Source: Cognaticolwellia sediminilitoris
GTDB lineage: Bacteria > Pseudomonadota > Gammaproteobacteria > Enterobacterales > Alteromonadaceae
Assembly: GCA_002104535.1 (NCBI GenBank)
Contig: NBOG01000002.1
Span: 1 to 64,000, forward strand
Direction of reading: 5' to 3'
Length of the DNA stretch: 64,000 nucleotides
The notes under the pieces were generated by a model. The model made no database searches. It worked only from the letters and a program-made list of their open reading frames with translations, and was not told where the DNA came from. This document shows, one piece after another, positions 47,431 through 57,206 of this stretch. The position numbers and the translations under genes are program-made. Numbering within the stretch: the first letter of the stretch is position 1; each line of letters begins with the position of its first letter.

Positions 47431-49307
47431 TTTTTCTTAACTCCTACATTTCGGCGATCTTGGCGACGCTTTTGATATTCTAACTGCATTTTATTTCTGA
47501 GTAGCATATAGGGATCATCCGTTACTTTATTGAGTAACTGCTGATGTTTTTGTTCGGTTTCTTTGGCTAATTGTTCAGCCATCGCTTGCGCTTCAGCGCT
47601 TTGTTGCTCATTTTTTTCGTCCGCGTTTTCAGCTTGTTCCGCAGCTTTAGCCTGCTGTTCTTTTTGCTCTTGTTCTTGCGCTTCATTTTCTTGCTGCTGT
47701 TGCTGCTCGCTTTGTTCTTGCTGCTTGTCGTTCTCTTGTGAAGCGTCGCTTTGCTGGTTTTGATCTTGTTGTTCAGAGCTTTGCTGCGGCTGATTTTGCT
47801 GCTCGCTTTCTTCGCTTTCACCATTTTGGCTTTCGCTGTCTTGGCTATTACCGTCTTGGTTTTCGCCTTGCTGCTCTTGATCTTGTTTTTGTTCTTTATC
47901 CTTGTCTTGTTGCTGATCGTCACCGGATTGCTGCTGCTGGTTCTCTTGTTGTTGCTTTAATTGCTCAAGAATTTCCTTGTTCTCTTTAGCATCAGCTAGA
48001 TTAGGATCTCGTTGTAGCGCTTGCTCATAAGCTGCAATGGCTTCATCAAGTTTCTGCAATTTTGCTAAAGCATTACCTTGGTTATAAAGTGCTTCAGCGC
48101 TATTTTGTGTTTTAAATGCGGCTAATGCTTGTTCATAATCACCGGCTTTATAGTGCGCGCTACCTTGCCAAAGTGGGTCTTTAAACTGTTCTGCTGCTTG
48201 TTGGTATTCTTGTTTAATAAAATGCTCTTGGCCTTGTTGGTCTTTAGTTTTCCATAAGTCTTGCCAAATATCGGCATGAACTTTGTGTTGAGGAAATAGC
48301 ATTAACGCAAAGGGAAGAGTGACTAAAAGTGCTCCGCGACGAAAGTAGCTAAGCAGCATAGGTAGTACTAAAAATAGTAAGTAAGGACCAAATTCTTGCC
48401 ATTGATCCCCGGTATTTTCACTTTCTTTGGTTTGTTCTTTACCGGTATTTAACGGATGAACCGTAAGACGTTCAATATCTTTATTATCATGGGTTAAGGT
48501 GGTGTAGTTGCCTTTACCACGTTTCGCTAACCCTCTTAAAGCCTGCTCAGTTAATTTCGGCACTATGATGGCGCCGTTATCATCTTTCATTAATTCGCCA
48601 TTAATCAGTTTAATCGGCGCGCCTGCTTTAGTGCCAATGCCAAGAATATTCAGGCGATAAGGGTGTTCCCGTGACCATTCGGTAATATCTTGAATATCAA
48701 TATTATCAATGCCGTCAGTAAACCAATAGATGTCACCGCTGATATGACCGGCATTTACTAACATTTCATCGGCTAAGGTTAATGCTGCAAAAGGATTGCT
48801 GCCAAGCACAGGCATGAGTTCAGGGCTTAAAGAGGGCAACAGTAATTTGATATTATTAGTGTCATCGGTCAGTGGACTAATACTAAATGCGTCACCGGCA
48901 TAGGCGATAAGACCAATTTCACCGTCTTTAATACTATCGAGTAGATCAATGGCTTTGTAACGTGCACGAGTTAAGCGATTAGGCGCCACGTCGGTTGAGT
49001 ACATAGAATAAGACATATCCATGATCAATACTGAACCTTGTGCTACTTGGTAAACCGGTTGTGGTAATTTTTGCCAGCTTGGCCCTGCCATGGCAATAAT
49101 TGATAATAATCCAATCAAAAATGGCAAAATTAATGAGCTCGATTTTGCTTCGCTATTACCTTGAACTAATACTTTAGCAAGATGCGCAGGTATAAGTTGT
49201 TGCCAACCCGATTGTTTAACTCGTAGTCTTTTGAGTAAAAATAACATAAAAATTAACACGACAATGGCTAGTAGCCAAAGTGGTCGAATAAAATGAAAGT
49301 CAGCCAT
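47424..49307 (-). CDS. BatB/BatC fusion: VWA domain plus TPR repeats and glutamine-rich tail
   Basis: This 627-residue inner-membrane protein has two N-terminal TM segments (about 8-25 and 55-75). A VWA domain carries the MIDAS DxSxS in IMDMSYSMYSTD (near 95-106). A TM helix at about 310-325 is followed by TPR repeats (about 355-455, AEALYNQGNALAKLQKLDEAIAAYEQAL). A long Q/E/D-rich low-complexity region (about 458-590) precedes a basic C-terminus. In other species BatB and BatC can be separate; here they are fused. The Q-rich part makes spurious open frames on both strands. Confidence 0.9.
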   Translation of the reverse strand: MADFHFIRPLWLLAIVVLIFMLFLLKRLRVKQSGWQQLIPAHLAKVLVQGNSEAKSSSLILPFLIGLLSIIAMAGPSWQKLPQPVYQVAQGSVLIMDMSYSMYSTDVAPNRLTRARYKAIDLLDSIKDGEIGLIAYAGDAFSISPLTDDTNNIKLLLPSLSPELMPVLGSNPFAALTLADEMLVNAGHISGDIYWFTDGIDNIDIQDITEWSREHPYRLNILGIGTKAGAPIKLINGELMKDDNGAIIVPKLTEQALRGLAKRGKGNYTTLTHDNKDIERLTVHPLNTGKEQTKESENTGDQWQEFGPYLLFLVLPMLLSYFRRGALLVTLPFALMLFPQHKVHADIWQDLWKTKDQQGQEHFIKQEYQQAAEQFKDPLWQGSAHYKAGDYEQALAAFKTQNSAEALYNQGNALAKLQKLDEAIAAYEQALQRDPNLADAKENKEILEQLKQQQENQQQQSGDDQQQDKDKEQKQDQEQQGENQDGNSQDSESQNGESEESEQQNQPQQSSEQQDQNQQSDASQENDKQQEQSEQQQQQENEAQEQEQKEQQAKAAEQAENADEKNEQQSAEAQAMAEQLAKETEQKHQQLLNKVTDDPYMLLRNKMQLEYQKRRQDRRNVGVKKKW

Positions 49308-49308
49308 T

Positions 49309-50328
49309 TTAGTGCTTTGCTCCCATAAACTTATTTCTGTTAAAGACGGTTTGGTTATTACTTGTGCTGTAAAAAATTAAGGCTAGCAAACTGATTAATA
49401 ACGCTAAACCTAAGGGCCAGTAAAATAATGCCGTTAGTGGCCGCATTTGTTGTTGCTCTTGTTCTACGGGTTCAAGTTCATCAAGCAGTTGATAAATTTT
49501 GCTCATGTCTTCACTTGCGCGAGCGCGGAAGTAATAGCCGCCGGTTTCATCTGCGATACGTTGTAATGACTCTTCATCAAGTTCACTTGAAGGGTTAACG
49601 CGGCGAGAGCCAAATAAAGAGTTTTGGATCATCACATCTGCGCCAATACCAATCGTGTAGATGGTGATATCTTTTGCCACCGCTAATTCAAGCGCTTGTT
49701 CAGGTGTGATTTTTCCGGCGGTATTTTGGCCATCGGTAAGTAACAATAATACCCGGTTTGAGTCTTTTTTCTCATCAAAACGTTTAACGGCTAGGGCAAT
49801 AGCGTCACCAATAGCCGTTTGTTTGCCAACTAAACCTAGCACCGTTTCATCTAGCATTTGTTGCACGGTTTTTCTGTCGAAAGTCATTGGCGTTTGCATA
49901 TAGGCGTCATCACCAAATAAGATCAAACCGAGTCGGTCGCCACTGCGGCGCTCGATAAACTCTCCAAGCAATACTTTTAGCATATCAAGGCGATTAACGC
50001 TGCGCCCATTGAGGGTCATGTCTTCGACTTGCATACTGCCAGATAAGTCAACGGCGATCATCATCTCACGGCCTTCAGTTGGTACATTGACGGCTTCACC
50101 TAACCACTGTGGTTGTGTGCTAGCTACTACCAGTAAACACCAAATGATGCTGAGGATAAACAGTGATGTTTTTTTCTTTCTTGGCGCAAACTCTTGTGTT
50201 TGCACGCTTTTAATGATGGTTGGCATTCTTAACGGTGCCGCTTGTACTTGCTTTTTAGCAGGTAACCAATAAACCAGAAGGGGCAGTGGTAGGGCAACTA
50301 GAGCCCAGATAAAGTCAAAATGGATCAT
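49309..50328 (-). CDS. BatA-type VWA membrane protein
   Basis: This 339-residue inner-membrane protein has an N-terminal TM helix pair (about 5-22 and 55-75), a VWA domain at about 85-285 with the intact MIDAS IAVDLSGSMQVEDM (near 91-104) and LLLTDGQNTAGK near 196-207, and a C-terminal TM helix (about 305-325). It overlaps the DUF4381 gene by 4 bases (ATGA) and ends 1 base before BatB/C begins, so the operon is tightly coupled. Confidence 0.91.
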   Translation of the reverse strand: MIHFDFIWALVALPLPLLVYWLPAKKQVQAAPLRMPTIIKSVQTQEFAPRKKKTSLFILSIIWCLLVVASTQPQWLGEAVNVPTEGREMMIAVDLSGSMQVEDMTLNGRSVNRLDMLKVLLGEFIERRSGDRLGLILFGDDAYMQTPMTFDRKTVQQMLDETVLGLVGKQTAIGDAIALAVKRFDEKKDSNRVLLLLTDGQNTAGKITPEQALELAVAKDITIYTIGIGADVMIQNSLFGSRRVNPSSELDEESLQRIADETGGYYFRARASEDMSKIYQLLDELEPVEQEQQQMRPLTALFYWPLGLALLISLLALIFYSTSNNQTVFNRNKFMGAKH

Positions 50329-50855
50329 GAGACGACTCCATCATTGTTATCATTTTTAGATGATTCAGTGCTCATTTCAGTTGAGTCATTATTTACTTTT
50401 GAAGTTTGTTGCGGTGGTAGCGCATGCTTTAGCCATAACTGCGCCGCTGCAGAAAAATCTTCGACGTTGGTATTAACGCCATCACTTTCATAAACAGAGG
50501 TAAAGTTCGCTGCACTTAAGTCAGTAAATGTTGCCTGGTATTTAGCAGGTAAAGTGGCAATTAAAAAGGTTTTAAAACCTTCGCCGGTTATATGTGCGAC
50601 TTGCTCGCGAGGAAAGTATTTTAGCGCTGCCCATTTTAACAAGGCGACAATATCGCTCGCTTGAGTTAACGCGGTTAACTGCTTTAATGCTATTTTTTGT
50701 GATTTACGCTTTACAAGATATTGGCGTAGCTTAACTAAAGCATAAACAATAAGTGCTAGCATCAGCGTTGCTAAAATCCACCAACCTGGCGCAATTGGGT
50801 AACTGTGTACATTTGCAGGTAAGTGAATGTCGTTTAATTGGGCTAACGGATCCAT
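50325..50855 (-). CDS. DUF4381 membrane protein of the Bat operon
   Basis: This 176-residue protein has one TM helix near the N-terminus (about 26-45, GWWILATLMLALIVYALVKL) after a short periplasmic segment with LNDIHLPANVHSYPIAPG, the typical DUF4381 start. A cytoplasmic helical domain follows and a polar, asparagine-rich tail ends the protein. It is always met between the DUF58 and VWA genes of MoxR-Bat operons. Its molecular role is not known. It overlaps both neighbours by a few bases. Confidence 0.86.
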   Translation of the reverse strand: MDPLAQLNDIHLPANVHSYPIAPGWWILATLMLALIVYALVKLRQYLVKRKSQKIALKQLTALTQASDIVALLKWAALKYFPREQVAHITGEGFKTFLIATLPAKYQATFTDLSAANFTSVYESDGVNTNVEDFSAAAQLWLKHALPPQQTSKVNNDSTEMSTESSKNDNNDGVVS

Positions 50856-51847
50856 GAGGCTACTCCGCGATTTAATTGTCTTTCAAGTGCTTCACTGGCA
50901 CAAAAGTGCAGTAAGCGTGCCCCGGCTTTGGCTAACTTCTGTTCTAAAGCGCTATTTAAACTCATGGCTTGTTGGTGATATTTTTCTGCCAGTACTTTAT
51001 CGCCTAAAATCAATTGTTGACGTTCGACACCATCGGTAACAGTAACACTAATTTTTTGCTGACTATCAGGCAATTGTTGCTCTAAAGGATCGCTGATCAA
51101 ACAGACCACTAACTCACAATGTTGAGTAATATTAGCCAAATGTCGTACCGCTTCATCAGTAAGACTAAAGGCATCGGTGATTAAATAGACTAAGCTGCCA
51201 GGTTTTGCGAGCTGGCGTAAACGGGCACAATTTTGTTCAAAAGCTAAACTCGCTTGTTCATGATCTAAAGGCTGGTTAGCGGCAATCGCTGATTCGGCAT
51301 GACTTTTTACTAAGGCATGTAAGTAATGCAAGACACCTTGTTGTCGGCTACGTGGCTTTAATTCATTATGGCTATGTTGATTAAATACCACGCCACCAAT
51401 ACGATCGCCTCGTGATTTTGCATGCCAAGCCACTAAAGAAGCGACATGTGCAGCTTGCACAGATTTAAACAGCAATTGGCTACCAAAAAACATGCTGGTA
51501 CTTAAATCAGTGGCAATGAGCACGGGACGCTCGACTTCTTCTCGAAATAATTTTGTGTGTGTTGTGCCGGTACGTGCAGTGACGCGCCAGTCAATAGCAC
51601 GAATATCATCACCATTTTGATAATGACGAACTTCATCAAACTCCATGCCTCGACCTTTACTTCGAGCTAGGTAATTACCAGACATTTTGCCACGTAAACT
51701 TTTTGATGCTGCTAGATTAATCAACGAGCTTTTAGTTTGATAACGAATTAACTCTTCAATGGTTAATTCGATACCATTACTAGAAATTTCGTCGAGCAAA
51801 AATTGCGCGTCGATTTGTTCGGCTGATTTTTTCGGGTTAAACCACAT
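50843..51847 (-). CDS. DUF58 protein of the MoxR-Bat operon
   Basis: This 334-residue protein has the DUF58 signature GRGMEFDEVRHYQNGDDIRAIDW (about 66-88; GRG..F...R.Y..GDD.R.IDW) followed by a VWA-like fold (LIATDLSTSMFFGS near 110-123, keeping DxSxS). It has no TM segment, so it is cytoplasmic. It starts 14 bases after the MoxR stop and probably acts with MoxR as chaperone-like partner of the VWA proteins, which is family knowledge, not seen here. Confidence 0.9.
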   Translation of the reverse strand: MWFNPKKSAEQIDAQFLLDEISSNGIELTIEELIRYQTKSSLINLAASKSLRGKMSGNYLARSKGRGMEFDEVRHYQNGDDIRAIDWRVTARTGTTHTKLFREEVERPVLIATDLSTSMFFGSQLLFKSVQAAHVASLVAWHAKSRGDRIGGVVFNQHSHNELKPRSRQQGVLHYLHALVKSHAESAIAANQPLDHEQASLAFEQNCARLRQLAKPGSLVYLITDAFSLTDEAVRHLANITQHCELVVCLISDPLEQQLPDSQQKISVTVTDGVERQQLILGDKVLAEKYHQQAMSLNSALEQKLAKAGARLLHFCASEALERQLNRGVASWIR

Positions 51848-51861
51848 AACTTAACTTACGC

Positions 51862-52818
51862 CTAGGCAACCGCCACTAAACTGAGTAAGTGATCAAGTAG
51901 CTGATTACTACTGATACCTTCTGCTTCAGCTTGATAAGTCATTAATATACGATGACGAAGCACATTATGAAAAACTGCTTGTACATCTTCAGGGCTGACA
52001 AAGTCACGATTATTTAGCCAAGCGCGTGCACGGGCACAGCGATCTAATGCAATAGTGGCACGTGGACTCGCGCCATAGGCAAGCCACTGTTTTAACTTGT
52101 CGTCATATTTTTCAGGGTTACGGGTCGCCATGATCAAATCAACAATATAGTTTTCTACCGCTGGCGCCATATGAATTTTCATTACTTCATCACGGGCAGC
52201 AAAAATATCCGCTTGGCTAATTTCTTTTATTGGCTGTTTTTCTACTTTTAAAGCTTCACCACGATTGAGCTTTAAAATTTCTAATTCACTAGCGGCATCG
52301 GGGTAGTCAATTTCAACGTGCATTAAAAAACGATCGAGTTGAGCTTCAGGGAGAGGGTAAGTACCTTCTTGCTCAATCGGGTTTTGTGTAGCCATTACTA
52401 AAAATAGATCTGGCAATGGGTAAGTATTGCGACCGACAGTGATTTGTCCTTCTGCCATTGCTTCTAATAGAGCCGATTGTACTTTCGCAGGAGCACGGTT
52501 AATTTCATCCGCTAACACTAGGTTACGAAATAGTGGCCCAGGTTGAAAAACAAAACTGCCATCTTCAGGGCGATAAATATCGGTACCGGTTAAATCTGCC
52601 GGTAATAAGTCAGGAGTAAATTGCACACGGTGAAAGTCTGCTTCTATACCTTGTGCTAGCGCATTAACGGCACGTGTTTTTGCTAAACCCGGAGGACCTT
52701 CTACAATTAAGTGGCCATTAGCTAAAAGTGCAATGAGTAAGTTTTCTACCAGTGCGTGCTGGCCGATAATTTGTGAAGATAAATGTTCTTTTAATGAGGA
52801 AAAGTGTTCAATAGCCAT
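51862..52818 (-). CDS. MoxR-family AAA+ ATPase
   Basis: This 318-residue AAA+ ATPase is the first gene of the Bat operon. Walker A GPPGLAKT is near residues 40-47, Walker B LVLADEINRAPAKVQSALLEAM near 95-116, sensor 1 MATQNPIEQEGTYPLPEAQLDRF near 142-164, and a C-terminal lid with YGASPRATIALDRCARA near 248-264. MoxR proteins act as chaperones for VWA-containing partners, three of which are encoded directly downstream. A 240-bp divergent spacer separates it from fadI. Confidence 0.94.
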   Translation of the reverse strand: MAIEHFSSLKEHLSSQIIGQHALVENLLIALLANGHLIVEGPPGLAKTRAVNALAQGIEADFHRVQFTPDLLPADLTGTDIYRPEDGSFVFQPGPLFRNLVLADEINRAPAKVQSALLEAMAEGQITVGRNTYPLPDLFLVMATQNPIEQEGTYPLPEAQLDRFLMHVEIDYPDAASELEILKLNRGEALKVEKQPIKEISQADIFAARDEVMKIHMAPAVENYIVDLIMATRNPEKYDDKLKQWLAYGASPRATIALDRCARARAWLNNRDFVSPEDVQAVFHNVLRHRILMTYQAEAEGISSNQLLDHLLSLVAVA

Positions 52819-52974
52819 AGTTTATCTTTCTTATTGATTATGAAAATTTAAGTCAGCAACTCTGACCCTGAAATTGATATAAGGTTCAGGTTTTAAAAAA
52901 CAACCTTTAGAGCAAAATTGTCCGGCTTTTTTCGCAACATTTTTAATGTCTTGGTGATTGTTTACTGATAAACA

Positions 52975-53002
52975 TTGAATTTTTTCTATATAACGTTAGA
53001 AT
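52975..53002 (+). promoter_or_regulatory. Sigma-70 promoter candidate for fadIJ
   Basis: TTGAAT at 52975-52980 and TAGAAT at 52997-53002 are separated by 16 bp, a good sigma-70 match, about 57 bp before the fadI start. The expected transcription start (about 53009) lies just before the palindrome at 53016-53032. Confidence 0.6.
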
Positions 53003-53015
53003 CATGGTAAATCCG

Positions 53016-53032
53016 AAGAGGTCAGACCTCTT
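53016..53032 (+). promoter_or_regulatory. FadR/GntR-type operator palindrome before fadI
   Basis: AAGAGGTCAGACCTCTT is a perfect 17-bp palindrome with the GGTCnGACC core of FadR-subfamily operators (the E. coli FadR consensus is AGCTGGTCCGACNTGTT). It lies just downstream of the predicted start of fadIJ transcription, the place for a repressor. This would put the genes under fatty-acid control. PdhR/LldR-like regulators bind related cores, so the identity of the factor is not certain. Confidence 0.65.
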
Positions 53033-53058
53033 GAGTTTGCAACAAGATGGAAATAAAA

Positions 53059-54366
53059 ATGACAAAATCAAAATTAGTTACAGGTAGTGGAGAGCGTATA
53101 GCAATAGTTGCTGGTTTGCGTACACCTTTCGCAAAACAAGCGACTGCTTTTCACGGTGTTCCTGCTGTCGATTTAGGCAAAATTGTTGTTAATGAATTAC
53201 TTAAAAAACACGATGTTGATCCCATGATTATCGACCAATTAGTGTTTGGACAAGTTGTACAAATGCCAGAAGCTCCAAATATCGCTCGTGAGATTGTGCT
53301 AGGAACCGGCATGAATGTGCATACGGATGCATATAGTGTGTCTCGTGCGTGTGCGACTAGTTTTCAATCAACAGTGAATGTAGCTGAGTCAATTATGGCT
53401 GGTTTTGTTGATGTTGGTGTTGCTGGTGGTGCTGATTCCTCTTCTGTTGCGCCAATTGGCGTGTCGAAAAAATTCGCTCGAACTTTATTAGATTTGAGCA
53501 AGGCTCGATCATTTGGACAAAAGCTGGCGCTAATTCGTCAACTTAACTTTAAAGACATATTACCGGTTCCTCCTGCTGTGGCAGAGTTCTCTACGGGGAT
53601 TTCTATGGGGCAAACTGCTGAGCAAATGGCAAAAACTCATAATATCAGTAGGGAAGATCAAGATGCACTAGCACATCGCTCACATACGTTGGCGACAAAA
53701 AACTGGCAAGAAGGCAAGCTTGATGGCGAAGTAATGACTGCCCATAGTGAACCTTATAAGTCATTTATTTCAAAAGATAACTGTATTCGAGAAAATTCTG
53801 AGTTAGCGAGTTACGCAAAATTACGTCCGGTTTTCGATCGTAAACACGGCACAGTAACAGCGGCAACTAGTACGCCATTAACGGACGGTGCGTCAGCAAT
53901 ATTAATGATGCGTGAAGGCCGAGCTAAAGAGTTAGGCTACAAACCACTAGGTTATATTCGAAGCTACGGTTTTGCTGCTATTGATGTTTGGGAAGATATG
54001 TTAATGGGACCAAGCTATGCAACGCCAATTGCGTTAAAGCGTGCAGGTATGAATTTAGCCGACTTAGACTTAATTGAGATGCATGAAGCATTTGCTGCAC
54101 AAGCCTTAGCGAACGTTAAAATGTTTGCCAGTAATAAATTTGCTCAAACACATCTTGGTCAAGATAAAGCAATTGGCGAAATTGATATGGACAAGTTCAA
54201 TGTTATGGGCGGCTCGTTAGCTTATGGCCATCCATTTGCTGCAACAGGTACGCGTTTGATAGTACAAACTTTGAATGAATTGAATCGTCGTGGCGGCGGT
54301 TCAGGCTTAACCACAGCTTGTGCGGCTGGTGGCTTGGGCGCGGCTATGATTGTGGAGACTGACTAA
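53059..54366 (+). CDS. Acetyl-CoA C-acyltransferase FadI (3-ketoacyl-CoA thiolase)
   Basis: This enzyme carries out the last step of the fatty-acid beta-oxidation spiral, cleaving 3-ketoacyl-CoA with CoA. The nucleophilic cysteine is in [19 protein letters not shown] (near residue 99), the histidine pair in [12 protein letters not shown] and [16 protein letters not shown], and the second cysteine in [13 protein letters not shown] near the end. ATG 53059 is preferred (GGAAATAAAA spacing) over ATG 53047. The length is 435 aa from there, typical of FadI rather than FadA. The stop overlaps the fadJ start (TAATG). Confidence 0.94.
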   Translation: MTKSKLVTGSGERIAIVAGLRTPFAKQATAFHGVPAVDLGKIVVNELLKKHDVDPMIIDQLVFGQVVQMPEAPNIAREIVLGTGMNVHTDAYSVSRACATSFQSTVNVAESIMAGFVDVGVAGGADSSSVAPIGVSKKFARTLLDLSKARSFGQKLALIRQLNFKDILPVPPAVAEFSTGISMGQTAEQMAKTHNISREDQDALAHRSHTLATKNWQEGKLDGEVMTAHSEPYKSFISKDNCIRENSELASYAKLRPVFDRKHGTVTAATSTPLTDGASAILMMREGRAKELGYKPLGYIRSYGFAAIDVWEDMLMGPSYATPIALKRAGMNLADLDLIEMHEAFAAQALANVKMFASNKFAQTHLGQDKAIGEIDMDKFNVMGGSLAYGHPFAATGTRLIVQTLNELNRRGGGSGLTTACAAGGLGAAMIVETD

Positions 54367-56525
54367 TGACTGAAGTAAAAGAAGCAAAGAAAACAAAAAA
54401 GCAAGAAACTAACAATACCTTTAGTTTAGTTCGTCATGAAAATGGCATTGCACATTTGATCATGGATGTTAAAGGCGATTCCATGAATACACTTAAAGCC
54501 GCATTTGCTGATGAAATAGCAAAGATTTTAACTGAGATCCGTGATGATAAGTCAATTATTGGCTTAGTGTTAGCGAGTGGTAAACCTGACTCATTTGTTG
54601 CTGGCGCTGATGTTCACATGTTGGCGAAATGCACAACAGCTGCGGAAGCCACGGCGTTGTCACGTCAAGGCCAAGTTATTTTTGATCAATTAGAAAACTT
54701 ATCTATTCCTGTTGTAGCTGCTGTTCATGGCGCTTGTTTAGGTGGTGGTCTAGAGCTCGCTATGGCTTGTCACGCTATTGTTTGTAGCGATAGTACTAAA
54801 ACAGCATTAGGCTTACCTGAAGTGCAATTAGGCTTGTTGCCTGGTGGTGGCGGAACGCAACGATTACCAAAGCGTGTTGGCATTCAAAAAGCATTAGATA
54901 TGATGCTCACAGGTAAACAATTACGCGCTAAGCAAGCATTAAAAGCTGGATTGGTTAGCGATGTAGTGCCAAACAGTGTTTTACTACAAACGGCCGAGCA
55001 ATTAGCGCTTTCTGGCAAAGTAAAACCTAAAGCACGTAAATTATCATTTATGGATAAAGCACTTGAAGGTAATGGCATTGGTCGCAGTATTTTATTTAAT
55101 CAAGCGACAAAAACAGTATTAAGCCAAACTAAAGGTAATTATCCTGCGCCATTGAAAATTATCGATTGTGTACGCGCTGGTGTTGAACAAAGTCCTGCGA
55201 AAGGGTATCAAGTTGAAGCTGATCTTTTTGGTCAGTTAGTGATGAGCAATGTTTCAGCACAACTTCGCCAATTATTTTTTGCAACGACTGATATGAAGAA
55301 AGAGCAGGGCGTTGAGGGTGTAGCTCCTGAAAAAATTGAGAATGTAGCTGTACTCGGTGGCGGCTTGATGGGCGGTGGTATCGCTTTTGTAACTGCAACA
55401 AAAGCAAAGTTACCAGTACGCATTAAGGATATTTCTCATAAAGGTATTAGTGCCGCGCTTAAATATGGTTATGACTTACTAAACAAGAAAGTTAAACGTC
55501 GATTTATTCGTCACAGTGAAATGCAAAATCAACTTGCATTAATCACAGGTACCACTGACTACACTGGGTTTAAAAATGTTGATATTGTTGTTGAAGCAGT
55601 ATTTGAAGATCTAACCTTGAAGCAAAACATGGTGGTAGATATTGAAAGTAACTGTAAAGAATCAACAATTTTCGCCAGTAACACTTCTAGCTTACCTATT
55701 GGTCAAATCGCTGAAAAAGCTTTACGCCCTGAAAATGTCATTGGACTGCATTATTTTTCACCGGTGGACAAAATGCCACTGGTAGAAATTATTGCTCACG
55801 ACAAAACCTCAGACAAAACTATTTCTACCACGGTAGCTTTTGCTAAAAAACAAGGCAAAACACCGATTGTTGTAAAAGACAAAGCTGGCTTTTATGTTAA
55901 CCGTATTCTAGCGCCTTATATGAACGAAGCTGCAATACTGTTACTTGAAGGTTGCTCTATTGAAGCGCTTGATAAAGCAATGGTTAAATTTGGTTTTCCT
56001 GTAGGGCCAATGCAATTGCTTGATGAAGTCGGTATTGATATAGGCGCTAAAATTGGACCAATATTGCAAGCTGAACTAGGCGACCGATTTGCACCGCCAC
56101 CGGCATTTTCAAAGTTGATAGATGACGGTCGTTTAGGTAAAAAAGCTAGCAAAGGCTTTTACCAATACAATACCAACAGTAAGCAGAAATTAGTCGACGA
56201 TAGTGTCTATACATTATTAGGGTTACAAGTTTCTAATACTTCAGTAACTGATGCTCAAGTAGAACGTTGTATCTATATGATGTTGAACGAAGCGGCACGC
56301 TGTCTAGATGAGAAAATTATTCGTAATGCTCGTGATGGTGACATTGGCGCTATTTTTGGTATAGGCTTTCCACCTTTTATTGGTGGGCCATTTAGATATA
56401 TGGATAAAATAGGCGCTGCAACCTTAGTCAGTAAATTGACACAGTTACAATCTGAGTTTGGCGAACGTTTTGAACCTTGTGATGCATTAGTGAAAATGGC
56501 AGAAAAAGGTGAAAGCTTCTATTAA
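54366..56525 (+). CDS. Fatty-acid oxidation complex alpha subunit FadJ
   Basis: This multifunctional enzyme of 719 residues has an N-terminal enoyl-CoA hydratase (crotonase) domain with [20 protein letters not shown] near 119-138 and [19 protein letters not shown] near 150-168. A 3-hydroxyacyl-CoA dehydrogenase has the Rossmann motif [12 protein letters not shown] near 329-340, followed by [17 protein letters not shown] near 458-474 and a C-terminal helical domain. It partners FadI. The one-base overlap with fadI indicates translational coupling. A terminator follows at 56581. Confidence 0.95.
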   Translation: MTEVKEAKKTKKQETNNTFSLVRHENGIAHLIMDVKGDSMNTLKAAFADEIAKILTEIRDDKSIIGLVLASGKPDSFVAGADVHMLAKCTTAAEATALSRQGQVIFDQLENLSIPVVAAVHGACLGGGLELAMACHAIVCSDSTKTALGLPEVQLGLLPGGGGTQRLPKRVGIQKALDMMLTGKQLRAKQALKAGLVSDVVPNSVLLQTAEQLALSGKVKPKARKLSFMDKALEGNGIGRSILFNQATKTVLSQTKGNYPAPLKIIDCVRAGVEQSPAKGYQVEADLFGQLVMSNVSAQLRQLFFATTDMKKEQGVEGVAPEKIENVAVLGGGLMGGGIAFVTATKAKLPVRIKDISHKGISAALKYGYDLLNKKVKRRFIRHSEMQNQLALITGTTDYTGFKNVDIVVEAVFEDLTLKQNMVVDIESNCKESTIFASNTSSLPIGQIAEKALRPENVIGLHYFSPVDKMPLVEIIAHDKTSDKTISTTVAFAKKQGKTPIVVKDKAGFYVNRILAPYMNEAAILLLEGCSIEALDKAMVKFGFPVGPMQLLDEVGIDIGAKIGPILQAELGDRFAPPPAFSKLIDDGRLGKKASKGFYQYNTNSKQKLVDDSVYTLLGLQVSNTSVTDAQVERCIYMMLNEAARCLDEKIIRNARDGDIGAIFGIGFPPFIGGPFRYMDKIGAATLVSKLTQLQSEFGERFEPCDALVKMAEKGESFY

Positions 56526-56580
56526 GCTTATCACTATAAGCGGTGCTTATTTGCCGTGAAGGTGGCAACACTTGACGAGA

Positions 56581-56607
56581 GAAGGGGCAATTTATTGCCT
56601 CTTTTTT
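56581..56607 (+). terminator. Terminator after fadJ
   Basis: A 10-bp stem (GAAGGGGCAA with TTGCCTCTTT, two G-T pairs, loop TTTA) is followed by a T run. It closes the fadIJ transcription unit. Confidence 0.85.
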
Positions 56608-56774
56608 ATACGCAATTCTAAAGTGAAGTCCGGAATGAAGTATTGAAAGTGGCTATTTAAAATAGAGGAATAAAAAGCTTATTTATTTTTTGAATATTTA
56701 CTCTAAACTTGATAATATGCGCGTGTTTAGTCAATCTTCTTTTGTAAGTATAATGTTTTCGTAGTGAGCAGAGC

Positions 56775-56978
56775 ATGATTTTATTACTTGTTGTTACTTT
56801 AGGTGTTGTTTTTTCTTTGTTTTTTTATTGCCAGGCAATTAGCAGCGGTTTAGGTGCTAAGCGTTGGGCAACGGCAGGTTTGATGTTTGGCCCATTCGTA
56901 TGGCCGATGTTTTGTATGAAGAAGCGCGTGAAAATATATCAGCGTTTTGGGTTTGATTGTTTATTGTTTTCTGCATAA
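56775..56978 (+). CDS. Small hypothetical membrane protein
   Basis: This 67-residue protein has one strongly hydrophobic N-terminal segment (MILLLVVTLGVVFSLFFYC) and a second weaker one (about 30-47, WATAGLMFGPFVWPMFCM), then a basic tail (KKRVKIYQRF). I do not recognise a family; the AGLMFGPFVWP segment resembles short uncharacterised membrane proteins of Alteromonadales. A GTGAGCAG stretch before ATG is a weak ribosome binding site. It stands alone downstream of the fadJ terminator. Function unknown. Confidence 0.6.
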   Translation: MILLLVVTLGVVFSLFFYCQAISSGLGAKRWATAGLMFGPFVWPMFCMKKRVKIYQRFGFDCLLFSA

Positions 56979-57093
56979 TAGGTAACTATTCCCTGTTTCT
57001 AACTTTCGTCTTTCATTCATAAAGATAAAGACGCTAACTTCCTTGTAGCGAAGTGTCCAATACTCAAATAGCTGTTCAGTTTGCTATTAGAGC

Positions 57094-57198
57094 TTAATTC
57101 CACCACGTGCTTGCAGGCATTTCTTTTATTTCAATGCTTGCAGCGATAGTGTTTTCTGTGTTTTCAACAATAAATAATGATTTAATTAAGTTGATCAT
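57094..57198 (-). CDS. 34-residue peptide gene downstream of the nonapeptide-repeat gene
   Basis: This short frame starts at ATG 57198, directly after a textbook TAGGAGG ribosome binding site (57201-57207) that overlaps the stop of the upstream repeat-protein gene. The peptide begins MINLIKSLFIV, has a polar middle (ENTENTIAASIEIKE) and ends MPASTWWN, with two tryptophans at the C-terminus. It has no cysteine and no clear signal peptide. I recognise no family. The ribosome binding site, spacing and position argue that it is translated as the second gene of a two-gene unit. Confidence 0.6.
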   Translation of the reverse strand: MINLIKSLFIVENTENTIAASIEIKEMPASTWWN

Positions 57199-57206
57199 AT
57201 AGCCTC

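Noticed and set aside
47563-47989. Several open frames on both strands within the Q-rich part of BatB/C
   Set aside because: Low-complexity glutamine codons leave other frames open; they have biased, meaningless compositions such as poly-Ser/Cys/Leu.
57094-57198. Classification of the 34-residue peptide as a radical-SAM-modified RiPP precursor because of its Trp-rich end
   Set aside because: No maturase, transporter or peptidase of RiPP type is encoded nearby; the idea has no support beyond the tryptophans.
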